A DNA stretch of 55,699 bases from an uncultured Clostridia bacterium (GCA_947175485.1 CAMWMZ010000004.1:1-55699); one strand, 5' to 3'; shown: positions 27,810 to 36,040, counted from the first letter of the stretch. Made by a program: numbers and translations. The notes: generated by a model not told the origin, from the letters alone.

Positions 27810-28664
27810 ATGAAAGTATTGGTTACCGGGGTAAGCGGACAGCTTGGATACGACGTCGTTAACGAATTAAGAAAACGGGGTTGTCAAGCGGTCGGGTTTG
27901 ACGTTTCGGAAATGGATATAACGGACGGCTGTAAAGTTGCGGAAGTAATGGGGCGCGTTAAGCCCGACGCCGTTATTCATTGTGCGGCATGGACCGCCGT
28001 TGACGCTGCCGAAGATAATGAAGAAAAAGTGCGTCTTGTAAATGCGGATGGCACAAAAAATATAGCTGTTGAGTGTAAAAAACTTGGGTGTAAGCTCTTA
28101 TATGTATCGACCGATTACGTCTTTGACGGGCAAGGCGATAAACCTTGGCAGCCCGATTGTAAAGATTACAAACCCTTGAACGTTTACGGACAGACTAAGC
28201 TTGAAGGGGAGCTTGCGGTTTCGGAATTGCTTGAAAAGTATTTCGTTGTGCGTATAGCTTGGGTATTTGGCAAAAACGGCAACAATTTTATCAAAACAAT
28301 GTTGCGTTTGGCTCAAACTCATGCTGCGTTGCGTGTTGTTAACGACCAAATTGGAACGCCTACTTATACTTTTGATTTGGCACGGTTGCTTGTCGATATG
28401 ATTGAAACGGAAAAATACGGTTATTATCACGCTACAAACGAGGGCGGATATATCAGCTGGTGCGATTTTGCGAAAGAAATTTTCAGACAGGCGGGTTATA
28501 CGACGGAAGTAATTCCCGTAACTACGGCGGAATACGGGCTTTCAAAGGCGGCGCGGCCGTTTAATTCCAGGCTTGATAAATCAAAGCTTATTGAAAACGG
28601 ATTTAACCCTTTGCCCGACTGGAAAGACGCATTAACCAGGTATTTAAAGGAGATAGATTATTAA
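27810..28664 (+). CDS. rfbD: RmlD, dTDP-4-dehydrorhamnose reductase
   Basis: NADPH-dependent last step to dTDP-L-rhamnose. GVSGQLGYDV binds the cofactor; HCAAWTAVDAAEDNEE, VSTDYVFDG, KPLNVYGQTKLEGE and NDQIGTPTYTFDLA are typical. The ATG follows the rmlB stop directly and the stop overlaps rmlC. Confidence 0.96.
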   Translation: MKVLVTGVSGQLGYDVVNELRKRGCQAVGFDVSEMDITDGCKVAEVMGRVKPDAVIHCAAWTAVDAAEDNEEKVRLVNADGTKNIAVECKKLGCKLLYVSTDYVFDGQGDKPWQPDCKDYKPLNVYGQTKLEGELAVSELLEKYFVVRIAWVFGKNGNNFIKTMLRLAQTHAALRVVNDQIGTPTYTFDLARLLVDMIETEKYGYYHATNEGGYISWCDFAKEIFRQAGYTTEVIPVTTAEYGLSKAARPFNSRLDKSKLIENGFNPLPDWKDALTRYLKEIDY

Positions 28665-29266
28665 TGGGGCAGATCAAAGTAGAAAAAAACGTTGGCGGAA
28701 TAGAGGGACTGCATATCATTTTGCCGGCGGTTCACGGCGATACCCGCGGATATTTTATGGAAACGTATAATAAGCGCGATATGGAAGAAGCCGGCTTGAA
28801 CATGAACTTTGTTCAGGATAACCAGTCAATGAGCGTAAAAGGGGTTTTGCGGGGTTTGCACTTTCAAAAACAGTATCCGCAGGGCAAGCTTGTACGCGTT
28901 ATCAAGGGTAAGGTTTTCGACGTTGCCGTCGATATGCGTAAAGGAAGCAAAACGTTCGGGAAGTGGTTCGGTGTAGAGCTGTCGGAAGAAAACAAAAAAC
29001 AGTTTTATATCTCTGAAGGATTTGCGCACGGGTTTTTGGTTCTTTCCGACATTGCGGAATTTTGTTATAAAGTAACTGATTTTTATCACCCGAACGATGA
29101 GGGCGGCGTAGCGTGGAATGATCCGGCTATAGGAATAAAATGGCCGGAAGTTATCGGAGAATATAAAGGCAGTGCCGACTGTAAGGGGTATACTCTTTTA
29201 GACGGTACGGCTTTGAATATGAGTGAAAAGGATAAAAATTGGAATTGCCTTGAAAGCTTACTATAA
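28664..29266 (+). CDS. rfbC: RmlC, dTDP-4-dehydrorhamnose 3,5-epimerase
   Basis: Cupin-fold epimerase, step three of the pathway. Visible signatures: DTRGYFMETY, NQSMSVKGVLRGLHFQ (with the catalytic His), GKLVRVIKGKVFDVAVDMRK, YISEGFAHGFLVLSD and YKVTDFYHPNDEGG. 200 residues, full length. It is the last gene of the polysaccharide operon and is followed by a strong terminator. Confidence 0.96.
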   Translation: MGQIKVEKNVGGIEGLHIILPAVHGDTRGYFMETYNKRDMEEAGLNMNFVQDNQSMSVKGVLRGLHFQKQYPQGKLVRVIKGKVFDVAVDMRKGSKTFGKWFGVELSEENKKQFYISEGFAHGFLVLSDIAEFCYKVTDFYHPNDEGGVAWNDPAIGIKWPEVIGEYKGSADCKGYTLLDGTALNMSEKDKNWNCLESLL

Positions 29267-29313
29267 GCGTTGCTCAATAAAAACAGAATATATTTTAAAT
29301 TAATTAGGATTAA

Positions 29314-29345
29314 ATAGCACCCGTATTTTACGGGTGCTATTTTTA
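29314..29345 (+). terminator. Terminator of the polysaccharide operon
   Basis: A perfect 12-bp stem (29314-29325 with 29329-29340) with a TTT loop and a T-rich tail. It isolates spoIIID from the polysaccharide operon. Confidence 0.92.
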
Positions 29346-29429
29346 TATACGGCATATAAACGTATTTTTCCGCATATATCGACAAATTTCCGAATAAATA
29401 TATATTACCTAAATTTCGGGAGAAACGCT

Positions 29430-29561
29430 ATGTGGGATTATATAACCGAAAGAGTAATTAAGGAAGCGCATTATATAATAGAAACGAACGATACTGTGCG
29501 CGCCGCCGCCGTTCATTTCAACATTTCAAAATCAACCGTACATACGGTGGAGACTTATTAG
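29430..29561 (+). pseudogene. spoIIID: spoIIID, 5' part, interrupted by a 25.8-kb element
   Basis: SpoIIID is the small HTH regulator of the mother cell during sporulation. The ATG at 29430 has GGGAG seven bases upstream. The first 38 residues (MWDYITERVIKEAHYI, ETNDTVRAAAVHF, NISKSTVH) match SpoIIID up to the middle of the HTH. The next five codons (TVETY and stop) belong to the inserted element. The missing 45 residues lie at 55339-55476 in the same frame. A weak SigE-like pair, GCATATAT at 29372 and AATAAATA 13 bases later, sits upstream. As it stands the gene makes only a 43-residue fragment. Confidence 0.9.
29540..29544 (+). other. Left attachment-site core
   Basis: ACATA shared with the right junction. 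The probable crossover dinucleotide is CA at 29541-29542. Sequence to the left is spoIIID; to the right is the element, with the arm CTTATTAGAACG at 29554-29565, which starts 11 bases after the central CA. Confidence 0.8.
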
Positions 29562-29595
29562 AACGTTTTGTATATTTGTTGAAGTAAATGATATA

Positions 29596-29630
29596 AAAAG
29601 GGCGATTTTATGCATAAATCGCCCTTTTTT
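29596..29630 (+). terminator. Terminator at the left end of the element
   Basis: A perfect 12-bp stem (29597-29608 with 29616-29627) around a seven-base loop and six T residues. In the integrated state it ends the truncated spoIIID transcript. In the circular form it would lie nine bases after the stop of the lengthened recombinase gene and so serve as its terminator. Confidence 0.9.
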
Positions 29631-29693
29631 AATGTATAAAATTCCCCGACCGTTCCAATAAATAATGACTCGTTTTTATGGTTTGCAAAAAAC

Positions 29694-29747
29694 TGCTCAC
29701 TTTTTGTCGAAAATATTGCTCACTTATATATAAAAAAGTTGCTCACT
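29694..29747 (+). repeat. Three TGCTCAC(T) direct repeats with 23-bp period
   Basis: TGCTCACT starts at 29694, 29717 and 29740, exactly 23 bases apart each time, and the last copy ends four bases before the -35 box at 29752. The spacing puts the copies at about 2.2 helical turns. It looks like an activator or repressor array for the ATPase gene that follows. Confidence 0.6.
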
Positions 29748-29751
29748 CGTA

Positions 29752-29780
29752 TTGACAGCAGCGTGTTTCTTTGGTATAAT
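29752..29780 (+). promoter_or_regulatory. Consensus promoter of the AAA_14 ATPase gene
   Basis: Perfect TTGACA at 29752-29757 and TATAAT at 29775-29780 with 17 bases between. The start codon is at 29807, preceded by CGGAG. The 23-bp repeats lie immediately upstream. Confidence 0.85.
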
Positions 29781-29806
29781 AATTAAAAAAGATTCGGAGA
29801 TGCGGT

Positions 29807-31096
29807 ATGGGTGTATTAGAGGATAAAAACCAATACAAAAGAAGAGTTATCGATGAAACCATTGAAACCTATTTGGAGGTTAGCGGAGCTATCTGTATAG
29901 AGGGACCGAAATGGTGCGGTAAGACTTGGACTTCGGCATTTCATTCTAACAGCGAGTTTTTGGTTGGAGATCCTTCAAACAATTTTTCAAACAGGCAACT
30001 TGCCGAATTAAATCCTTCTATGATTTTGCAAGGCAATACGCCAAGAATGATTGACGAATGGCAGGAAGTTCCGTCAATATGGGATGCAACAAGAGCCGAA
30101 GTAGATAAAAGGCACAAAAAAGGGCAGATTATATTAACGGGATCGTCCACTCCAAAAACAAAAGGTATTATGCATAGCGGGGCTGGTAGAATCGTAAGAC
30201 TCAGAATGAACACAATGTCTTTATATGAATCCGGCGATTCTTCAGGTAATATCAGCTTAAAAAAATTATGCAACGGCAATCTTGGTATGCAAATGGTGGA
30301 AGAAGCGTCTCTTGTTAAAATAGCGGAATTGATTGTGCGCGGCGGCTTCCCGGAGAATATTGCCGTTGACAGTCAAAAAGCTCATTTAATGCCGAGAGCC
30401 TATATGGACAGTGTTATTGAGGAAAATCTGAATAACCTTGATGACGGAGTTGAATATAACAAGCATAAAGTACAGTTGCTTCTGCGTTCTCTTGCAAGGA
30501 ACGAATCGACAACGGTTTCTGATGCATCATTATTAAAAGACATTATAGACCAAGACAATGAGTCGATGAGTAGAAATACGATTGCGAAATATCTCGAAGC
30601 ATTAAACCGTTTATTCTTGTTTAATAATCAGGCTCCTTTCTCGCCTAATCTGCGTTCGTCTCTTAGAGTTAAGCAAGCAGAAAAAAGACATTTCTTCGAT
30701 CCTGCGATGGCGTGTGCATTATTAAATATTACAGCAGATAAATTGCTTGGAGATTTAAATACTTTCGGTTTCTTATTCGAGGCTTTGGTGGAGCACGACC
30801 TTTCCGTCTATGCGCAGTCATTCGGAGCGAAGCTATTCCATTATCAGGACTATAAAAATAATGAAATAGATGCGGTTATTGAGCTCGAAGACGGCGATTG
30901 GTGTGCATTTGAAATAAAACTCGGTGCAAATAAAATAGATGAGGGTGCGGCAAGCCTTATAAAGACCTGTGCGGATATCGTAGATAATGGAGGTAAAGCA
31001 CCTAAAATTATGTGCGTAATATGCGGTTTATCAAATGCGGCATATCAAAGGCCGGATGGCGTTTATGTCGTTCCTATCACTGCATTAAAAGATTAA
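29807..31096 (+). CDS. AAA_14 / DUF4143 ATP-binding protein
   Basis: A 429-residue P-loop protein. N-terminal AAA_14 domain: Walker A GPKWCGKTWT at about 33-42, Walker B RMIDEWQEVP, sensor region ILTGSSTP. The C-terminal DUF4143 half includes FLFEALVEHDLSVYAQ and the PD-(D/E)xK-like NEIDAVIELEDGDWCAFEIK. The family is common and of unclear role; toxin-antitoxin and defence links have been suggested. It has its own strong promoter and is the first cargo gene of the element. Confidence 0.85.
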   Translation: MGVLEDKNQYKRRVIDETIETYLEVSGAICIEGPKWCGKTWTSAFHSNSEFLVGDPSNNFSNRQLAELNPSMILQGNTPRMIDEWQEVPSIWDATRAEVDKRHKKGQIILTGSSTPKTKGIMHSGAGRIVRLRMNTMSLYESGDSSGNISLKKLCNGNLGMQMVEEASLVKIAELIVRGGFPENIAVDSQKAHLMPRAYMDSVIEENLNNLDDGVEYNKHKVQLLLRSLARNESTTVSDASLLKDIIDQDNESMSRNTIAKYLEALNRLFLFNNQAPFSPNLRSSLRVKQAEKRHFFDPAMACALLNITADKLLGDLNTFGFLFEALVEHDLSVYAQSFGAKLFHYQDYKNNEIDAVIELEDGDWCAFEIKLGANKIDEGAASLIKTCADIVDNGGKAPKIMCVICGLSNAAYQRPDGVYVVPITALKD

Positions 31097-31151
31097 TTAA
31101 TTCGCGCATACTGTATAGATTTAACAAATGAACTTTTAAAGGAGGAATATT

Positions 31152-32273
31152 ATGAGAATTGATATAAATAGTCTTAAAGATATTAAATACATTTCTTTTG
31201 CTCTTGAAAATTGTGAAGGCTTTGATATTGAAGCAAAACATATTCTTGATATACGGTTTGATGAAATCCATAAGGGAGTGGGACCCAACAAAGAAGATGA
31301 AGTTTATGACGGTAGGCTTGTATTGTCGAAGGAGTGCCTTGACTTACTAAGCGATGCTGCTAAGGACGAATTTGAGGACGGGACAACAGGCTTAGACGTT
31401 TACGACATAGATTCTTTGAAACTTCGCAACAGACTCTTAAATTGTTGTGATATCACGCAAGTACATATTTATTTTAATGACGGTTCAAAAGTCTGGTTCT
31501 TTGTGCCTTACGACCCTTTGGAAGAAGAGATGCACGGTTGTGAAATTGACTTATCAAATTGTTCTTCTGCCGAGTTGGATGAGAACGGCAATGTGCTTAT
31601 ATTGTTTGGGAAATCATCGCATTCTTATAAACGAGTAGATAATAACTATGAAGATTTAATATTGGGTTTTACAGATGAAATACCTAATAAAATAACAAAA
31701 CCGTTAAAAGTAAAAATAGAGGAAATTTCAAATACGGAAAGTGATTATCGCTGTCCGAGATTATTTGTTGACGTTCGTGTGCAGGATAAAGCATATCGCA
31801 ATAAATTTTTGAAATTAGTATTTGAAGATATCAAAGATTTATCATTGCAAATAAATCCGGATACGCTACAAGAAACTTTGGAACTAGTGGCTTCGCGAAT
31901 TTCTACGGGTGATATTTTTGTAGAGTTCGGTTTTGAACTGAACTTTTATTGCCAATGTATCAAAACTTATAGCGTTTATTGCAACGAAGAAAACAATGTC
32001 AAAATTAAGAATTGCAGAGATTATAAAAATCTTCTAAATGCGGAATATGAAAAATTAAAAGTCGGAAAAATCACTGTTAAGGATTTTCGTATATGGATAG
32101 AAGGTTGCTCAGAGGACTTGCAATACGACAGGCAAATGCACTTTGTAAAAAATCTGCACGACTGTAATATTGCAAAGCTAATGGACAGTCTTGCAATAAA
32201 GCTTAATTATTACGATGATTATTGTGAATGTAAGGATTTAATAGAAAAAGCAGTTCAAGAAATTTTAATTTAA
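31152..32273 (+). CDS. Protein of unknown function, 373 residues
   Basis: I do not recognise a family. The start is certain, since AAAGGAGG precedes the ATG. The protein is acidic and Cys-containing, has no signal or membrane segments, and looks like a mix of beta-rich (residues about 1-170) and helical (about 260-373) parts. It sits 14 bases before the MATE gene, so the three genes up to the Smr protein form an operon. Confidence 0.7.
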   Translation: MRIDINSLKDIKYISFALENCEGFDIEAKHILDIRFDEIHKGVGPNKEDEVYDGRLVLSKECLDLLSDAAKDEFEDGTTGLDVYDIDSLKLRNRLLNCCDITQVHIYFNDGSKVWFFVPYDPLEEEMHGCEIDLSNCSSAELDENGNVLILFGKSSHSYKRVDNNYEDLILGFTDEIPNKITKPLKVKIEEISNTESDYRCPRLFVDVRVQDKAYRNKFLKLVFEDIKDLSLQINPDTLQETLELVASRISTGDIFVEFGFELNFYCQCIKTYSVYCNEENNVKIKNCRDYKNLLNAEYEKLKVGKITVKDFRIWIEGCSEDLQYDRQMHFVKNLHDCNIAKLMDSLAIKLNYYDDYCECKDLIEKAVQEILI

Positions 32274-32287
32274 ACTAATGGATAAAT

Positions 32288-33607
32288 ATGAAAGACAAGT
32301 TTAAACAACTAAAATATTTTAATTGGCGCCTGTTTGCGTCGCTTTGTGCTCTTGCGCTCATACCCGCAATATACCAGACGGTAAGAACTTTTATTATTTC
32401 ATCCAATGGTGAAAGCGGCGTGTTCGATATCATCGGGCAAATGGAGTGGTTCGATTTAATCGATGAAACATTGAGAGCATTTCTTATAATTCCGCTTTAT
32501 TCGGTTTTAAACAAGTTATTGAAGCACGATGAAGAAAACTTTGCAAAACATACTTTTAAGGTTGGCGTAATCGCATTTGCATTATATACTTTGTTCTCCA
32601 TCGGAGTTCTAATTTACGGCTCTGTATTGGTAGCTGCAATGAATCCTGCGGAAGTTGATCTTGCCGTAACAAATCATTACTTGCAACTAGAAACGGTTGC
32701 TTTTATGATTGGCATTTTACCGAGCTTTTTCAATGTGGTTTTCGTTGTAGTCGGTAAAGATAAAAACGTGTACATATTTTTAGGCGTGCAAACGGTATTG
32801 TCGGTTATTGCAGATTTCTTGTTGATTCCCGCAATGGGAGTTTACGGAATAGCCGCTTCTAATATTATAGTAAACGCATTACTTGCCGTGTCAGGTTTCT
32901 TGGTATTGTTTTTACAAAAGCTTATCAGACCGGCTTGGTATCATAAGAGCGATTTGCAGACATTCAAGGAATGGGGCAAGGTAGGCGTATTTTCCGGAGT
33001 ACAACAATTCATCGACAATTTAATTTATGCCGTAATGATTGGAAAAATGGTAAATATGGTTGCCGAGCAGGGTAACTATTGGATAGCAAACAACTTTATA
33101 TGGGGTTGGATGTTAATTCCTATAACGGCATTGAGTGAAGTTATTCGCCATGACTGTAAAGACGGTTATCTTGCCTTAAAGCAGTTCAATTACTATTTTA
33201 TCGCCGCTTGCGTAGTTTTATTATGGGCAGTCACGATTCCGTTATGGACTCCGTTTTATCGCTATGCGGAAGGGCTTGAAAATGCGCATGAAATATTTCT
33301 TATTACAATTAAGCTTGCACCGTTCTACATCGCCTATGCGGGGTGCGCTATTATTGACAATTATTTCGTCGGTACAGGACACACTATATACAATGCGGTT
33401 AATTCATTGATTATAAATCTTGTCTACTACGGCATTTTCTTTATTCTATATTTGACGAAAGCAATTACCTTTACAATGGACGTTATTATTTTGATGTTCG
33501 GTTTCGGTATGGTAGTGCATTTAGTTGTTTCCATAATAGAAGAACGGCTATTTTTCCGCAAACGTGAATTAATAAGGCTTCAAACGGAGCAAATGAATTT
33601 GGTATGA
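32288..33607 (+). CDS. MATE-family efflux transporter
   Basis: Integral membrane protein, 439 residues, about twelve hydrophobic segments in two halves. It has the MATE pattern of an amphipathic start, then IPLYSVLNKLL, NVVFVVVGKDKNVYIFLGVQTVLSVIADFLL-type helices (fourth to sixth) and GVYGIAASNIIVNALLA. MATE pumps export drugs or organic cations with Na+ or H+ influx. The substrate is unknown. Its stop overlaps the Smr gene. Confidence 0.82.
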   Translation: MKDKFKQLKYFNWRLFASLCALALIPAIYQTVRTFIISSNGESGVFDIIGQMEWFDLIDETLRAFLIIPLYSVLNKLLKHDEENFAKHTFKVGVIAFALYTLFSIGVLIYGSVLVAAMNPAEVDLAVTNHYLQLETVAFMIGILPSFFNVVFVVVGKDKNVYIFLGVQTVLSVIADFLLIPAMGVYGIAASNIIVNALLAVSGFLVLFLQKLIRPAWYHKSDLQTFKEWGKVGVFSGVQQFIDNLIYAVMIGKMVNMVAEQGNYWIANNFIWGWMLIPITALSEVIRHDCKDGYLALKQFNYYFIAACVVLLWAVTIPLWTPFYRYAEGLENAHEIFLITIKLAPFYIAYAGCAIIDNYFVGTGHTIYNAVNSLIINLVYYGIFFILYLTKAITFTMDVIILMFGFGMVVHLVVSIIEERLFFRKRELIRLQTEQMNLV

Positions 33608-33942
33608 AAAGGTTAAAAGAAATCAATTTGGAAGACGGTAAGCCGACAGTTGCTGACGCTCTTATTATATTAAAATCAAGTATTAACAATGCCAAAAGCG
33701 GAAATGTTGGATGTCTTTACATTATCCACGGCTACGGTAGCAGCGGAAAGGGCGGAGCCATCAGAGATAAAGCTCGGCAATGGCTGAATGCGCAGGCAAG
33801 AAACGGCGATGTAAAATGCGTGATAACCGGTGAGGATTTCAATCTCTTCAACTTTAAAGCTTTGGAACTTAAAAATAAGTATAAAGAGTTAGAGCAGCTT
33901 TTAAAAGTCTGCAATCACGGCGTTACAATCGTCGAAATTTAA
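33604..33942 (+). CDS. Smr-domain protein, short stand-alone
   Basis: A 112-residue protein resembling the Smr nuclease domain of MutS2. It has an N-terminal INLEDGKPTVADAL (related to the DLHG region) and the hallmark IHGYGSSGKGGAIRDKARQWL. The start overlaps the MATE stop. Its target in this context is unknown. A strong terminator follows. Confidence 0.75.
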   Translation: MKRLKEINLEDGKPTVADALIILKSSINNAKSGNVGCLYIIHGYGSSGKGGAIRDKARQWLNAQARNGDVKCVITGEDFNLFNFKALELKNKYKELEQLLKVCNHGVTIVEI

Positions 33943-33954
33943 ACATCACATTCA

Positions 33955-34000
33955 AAAAGCGGCTACTTCGGAATCAGTTTCCGGAGTAGCCGCTTTTTTT
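33955..34000 (+). terminator. Terminator after the MATE/Smr operon
   Basis: An 18-bp stem with one G-U pair (33955-33972 with 33980-33997), a short loop and a T-run to 34000. It explains the minus-strand frame ending at 33952. Confidence 0.93.
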
Positions 34001-34229
34001 CGTTCAAGAATTACTAAATGTTTTTCGCCAAGTGTCCAAAAATATGCATAAATTACAATTCTGATGGTCGAAAAATATGCATAAGCCATTAACCGCTGTT
34101 TTTGAGAAGCAAATAACAGTACAAGGAATACAAATAAGATAGTTGACGAAGATGCTGGTTTTGCAGACAACAAGCGCATTTTTCACATTATTGTATGCTG
34201 TTTATTTAACTAAATTACGCAGTAAAATT

Positions 34230-34369
34230 AGGTGTAAAAATTAAAGTTAATTTTCGCTTAAAATTACACCTATTTTTTTACCGTAAAAAATTAGCCCTCT
34301 ATAGCGGCTGGCGTAAAAAATATTTTTTTGGTAAAGAATTGAGCCATTAAGATTAGTTAGCTGGCGCAA
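34230..34369 (+). repeat. Structured element, copy A
   Basis: Stem 1 is AGGTGTAA (34230-34237) with TTACACCT (34264-34271). Stem 2 is AGCC/GGCT at 34293-34309. Stem 3 is TTGAGCCA (34339-34346) with TGGCGCAA (34362-34369), which has one mismatch. Copy B at 34487 aligns along its whole length with the same stem distances. A terminator-like hairpin follows at 34404. The strand is a guess. Confidence 0.6.
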
Positions 34370-34403
34370 TCATTGCTCTAAAATCATTCTTAAACAAGTT
34401 ATC

Positions 34404-34438
34404 GCCACACCCGCTGAATTGAATTCGGCGGGTGTGGC
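34404..34438. repeat. Long hairpin downstream of copy A
   Basis: 17-base arms (34404-34420 and 34422-34438) match at 16 of 17 positions with almost no loop, and the following sequence becomes T-rich only around 34446. It could be a terminator for a transcript of copy A. Confidence 0.6.
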
Positions 34439-34486
34439 ACTTTCATATTTTTAACTGTCTTAAGTGGCTTAAGAAATTCAAAAAAG

Positions 34487-34623
34487 AGGGGTAAAAATGA
34501 TTGTGAATTTTAGTGCAAAATTACCCCTGTTTTTTACTGTAAAAAAAGATCTCCTATAGGGGTTGGCGCAAAAAATAAAATTTAGGCAAAAATTGCGCCA
34601 ATGAGAGCAGTCCGTTGGCGCAA
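34487..34623 (+). repeat. Structured element, copy B
   Basis: Stem 1 is AGGGGTAA (34487-34494) with TTACCCCT (34521-34528), a T-A to G-C change against copy A that keeps pairing. Stem 3 is a perfect TTGCGCCAA (34593-34601) with TTGGCGCAA (34615-34623). Middle hairpin around CCTATAGG. The distance between stem-1 arms is 34 and the stem-3 span is 31 in both copies. Confidence 0.6.
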
Positions 34624-34682
34624 AAATTCTATAAAACAGGGTAAATAATATTGATATCTTTTGTGTAAGTTGAGGACTGCTA

Positions 34683-34723
34683 TTGTACCAGCGATTTTGC
34701 GTTTTGCAAAATCGCTGGTACAA
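34683..34723. repeat. Perfect 18-bp hairpin, five-base loop
   Basis: Arms 34683-34700 and 34706-34723 are perfectly complementary; loop GTTTT. No T-run follows, so it is not an ordinary terminator. It lies between copy B and the HipA-like gene. Confidence 0.75.
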
Positions 34724-34843
34724 TCCATTAATTACTTTAATATTTAATTTGTGTATTCGATTGTTTAATGCTGTTATGTTTAATTCCGCAGTCACATTTA
34801 GGTTTCTTGATTTGTCTATAGAAGAAGAGAGATTTGGAATTAA

Positions 34844-34872
34844 ATGACAAAATGATGTGTTTATGATATAAT
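34844..34872 (+). promoter_or_regulatory. Promoter of the HipA-like gene, probably leaderless
   Basis: ATGACA at 34844-34849 and TATAAT at 34867-34872, 17 bases apart. The ATG of the gene is at 34879, where transcription should begin, and no ribosome site exists, so the mRNA is probably leaderless. Confidence 0.6.
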
Positions 34873-34878
34873 TAAAGT

Positions 34879-35994
34879 ATGGTTTATGAATTAAAACAGT
34901 ATGATAAAACATTAATAGAATTTGAGATTGCGTCTAAACATCTTGAAGGTGTGGAGTGCCGAATTCTTTCGATTAATAAAGACAGTGAATATCTGTTGCC
35001 GTACGGTTTGACCGTTTCCGGAGACGGGATTTTATTATGGCTTAAGCGTAGGGTATTGCCCAGGAACAGAGAGTTTGCCGTACAGATTTGTTTACATTGC
35101 GGTTTATCCGAAAATGATTATCTCGGTATTATAAAGGCGAGTAAGGGTTTATCATTAAATGATTGTTATTGGGTTGTAGAACAGGGTTTTCAAGGCAAGT
35201 TCAAAGAATACAATCTTTACGAAAATTGGTTTGACAGAAATTTATCAGAGATTGCTTTTAACGGAACTGGAAATTGGGCCAATAACGAATTTATACCGTC
35301 GCCTGAATTTACAACAAACGGAACTTTGCGTAAAGTGTGGCGACGGTTAAATAAAAAGATTTATCTATACAAAGGCGGATCGGCAGAACCTTATTCCGAA
35401 TTCTATGCTGCGCAGATAGCAGATAGAATGTGTATACAACATGTATCTTACGGACTTACAAAATGGAAGGATACGCTTTGTTCAACTTGTGAACTGTTTA
35501 CGGATATAAATACTTCATTTGTTCCAATTCATAAATTCGTGAGGAATTGTAATTTATTAACCATAGCAGATTTTCTAAAAAGTCTTGGCAGTCATTTTTA
35601 TGACGACTTTGTGGATATGATTGTCTTTAATGCACTTATCTGTAATACTGACAGGCATTACGGTAATTTCGGTTTACTGGTAGAAAATAAAACGAATAAA
35701 CCAATTAAGTTTGCTCCGATATTTGATAACGGGCAGTCACTTTTTAATTGCGCAACTGAAAAAGATTTATTAAACCTGAATGGATACGCAAATACAAGAT
35801 TTCCTGCTTGTTGCAATGTTACGTTTGGCGATTTGGTAAAAGATTTTATATCAGAACGTCAAATTGAAAAATTACGTAAAATGCAAAACTTTAAATTCAT
35901 AAAACATTCAAAATATAACTTGCAGGTAGATCGACTTGAAAAAATAGAAGAGTATTTGCTGAGTAGAGTGGAAAATCTTTTGAAATTAAGGTAA
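34879..35994 (+). CDS. HipA/CtkA-like serine/threonine kinase
   Basis: A 371-residue protein with the HipA C-terminal fold. ATP-site features are KIYLYKGGS (about 153-161), the catalytic loop VFNALICNTDRHYGNFGLL (about 252-270) and the metal-binding IFDNGQSLF. HipA kinases phosphorylate tRNA synthetases or other targets in toxin-antitoxin pairs; CtkA-type proteins lack a HipB partner. No antitoxin gene is next to this one. It may be a stand-alone defence or dormancy kinase. Confidence 0.7.
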   Translation: MVYELKQYDKTLIEFEIASKHLEGVECRILSINKDSEYLLPYGLTVSGDGILLWLKRRVLPRNREFAVQICLHCGLSENDYLGIIKASKGLSLNDCYWVVEQGFQGKFKEYNLYENWFDRNLSEIAFNGTGNWANNEFIPSPEFTTNGTLRKVWRRLNKKIYLYKGGSAEPYSEFYAAQIADRMCIQHVSYGLTKWKDTLCSTCELFTDINTSFVPIHKFVRNCNLLTIADFLKSLGSHFYDDFVDMIVFNALICNTDRHYGNFGLLVENKTNKPIKFAPIFDNGQSLFNCATEKDLLNLNGYANTRFPACCNVTFGDLVKDFISERQIEKLRKMQNFKFIKHSKYNLQVDRLEKIEEYLLSRVENLLKLR

Positions 35995-36040
35995 ATGTAA
36001 TTATTGTTGCAGTATATTTATAGTTAAATAAATTTTAATG

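Larger units (their letters stand above)
34001..34878. other. 878-base non-coding stretch with structured repeats
   Basis: No supportable gene on either strand. It holds a 14-base direct repeat AAAAATATGCATAA at 34038 and 34071 (33 apart), the two copies of a structured element of about 140 nt, two long hairpins and the promoter of the HipA-like gene. It is the largest gene-free gap in the element. Confidence 0.7.

Noticed and set aside
29543-29587. A frame reading YGGDLLERFVYLLK next to the truncated spoIIID, at first taken as a frameshifted SpoIIID continuation
   Set aside because: The true continuation was found at 55339. This frame is explained as the end of the recombinase gene in the circular form.
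33952-34179. 75-residue minus-strand frame ending in KKAATPETDSEVAAF
   Set aside because: Its 3' half is the terminator hairpin of the Smr gene and it contains the 33-bp repeat; no ribosome site.
34230-34623. Type III toxin-antitoxin RNA repeats or a CRISPR array
   Set aside because: Only two long diverged copies 254-257 bases apart, no short regular repeats, no ToxN-like or cas gene nearby.
34478-34912. 144-residue minus-strand frame
   Set aside because: It spans copy B, the 18-bp hairpin and the HipA-like promoter; no ribosome site, and structure conservation explains the sequence better.
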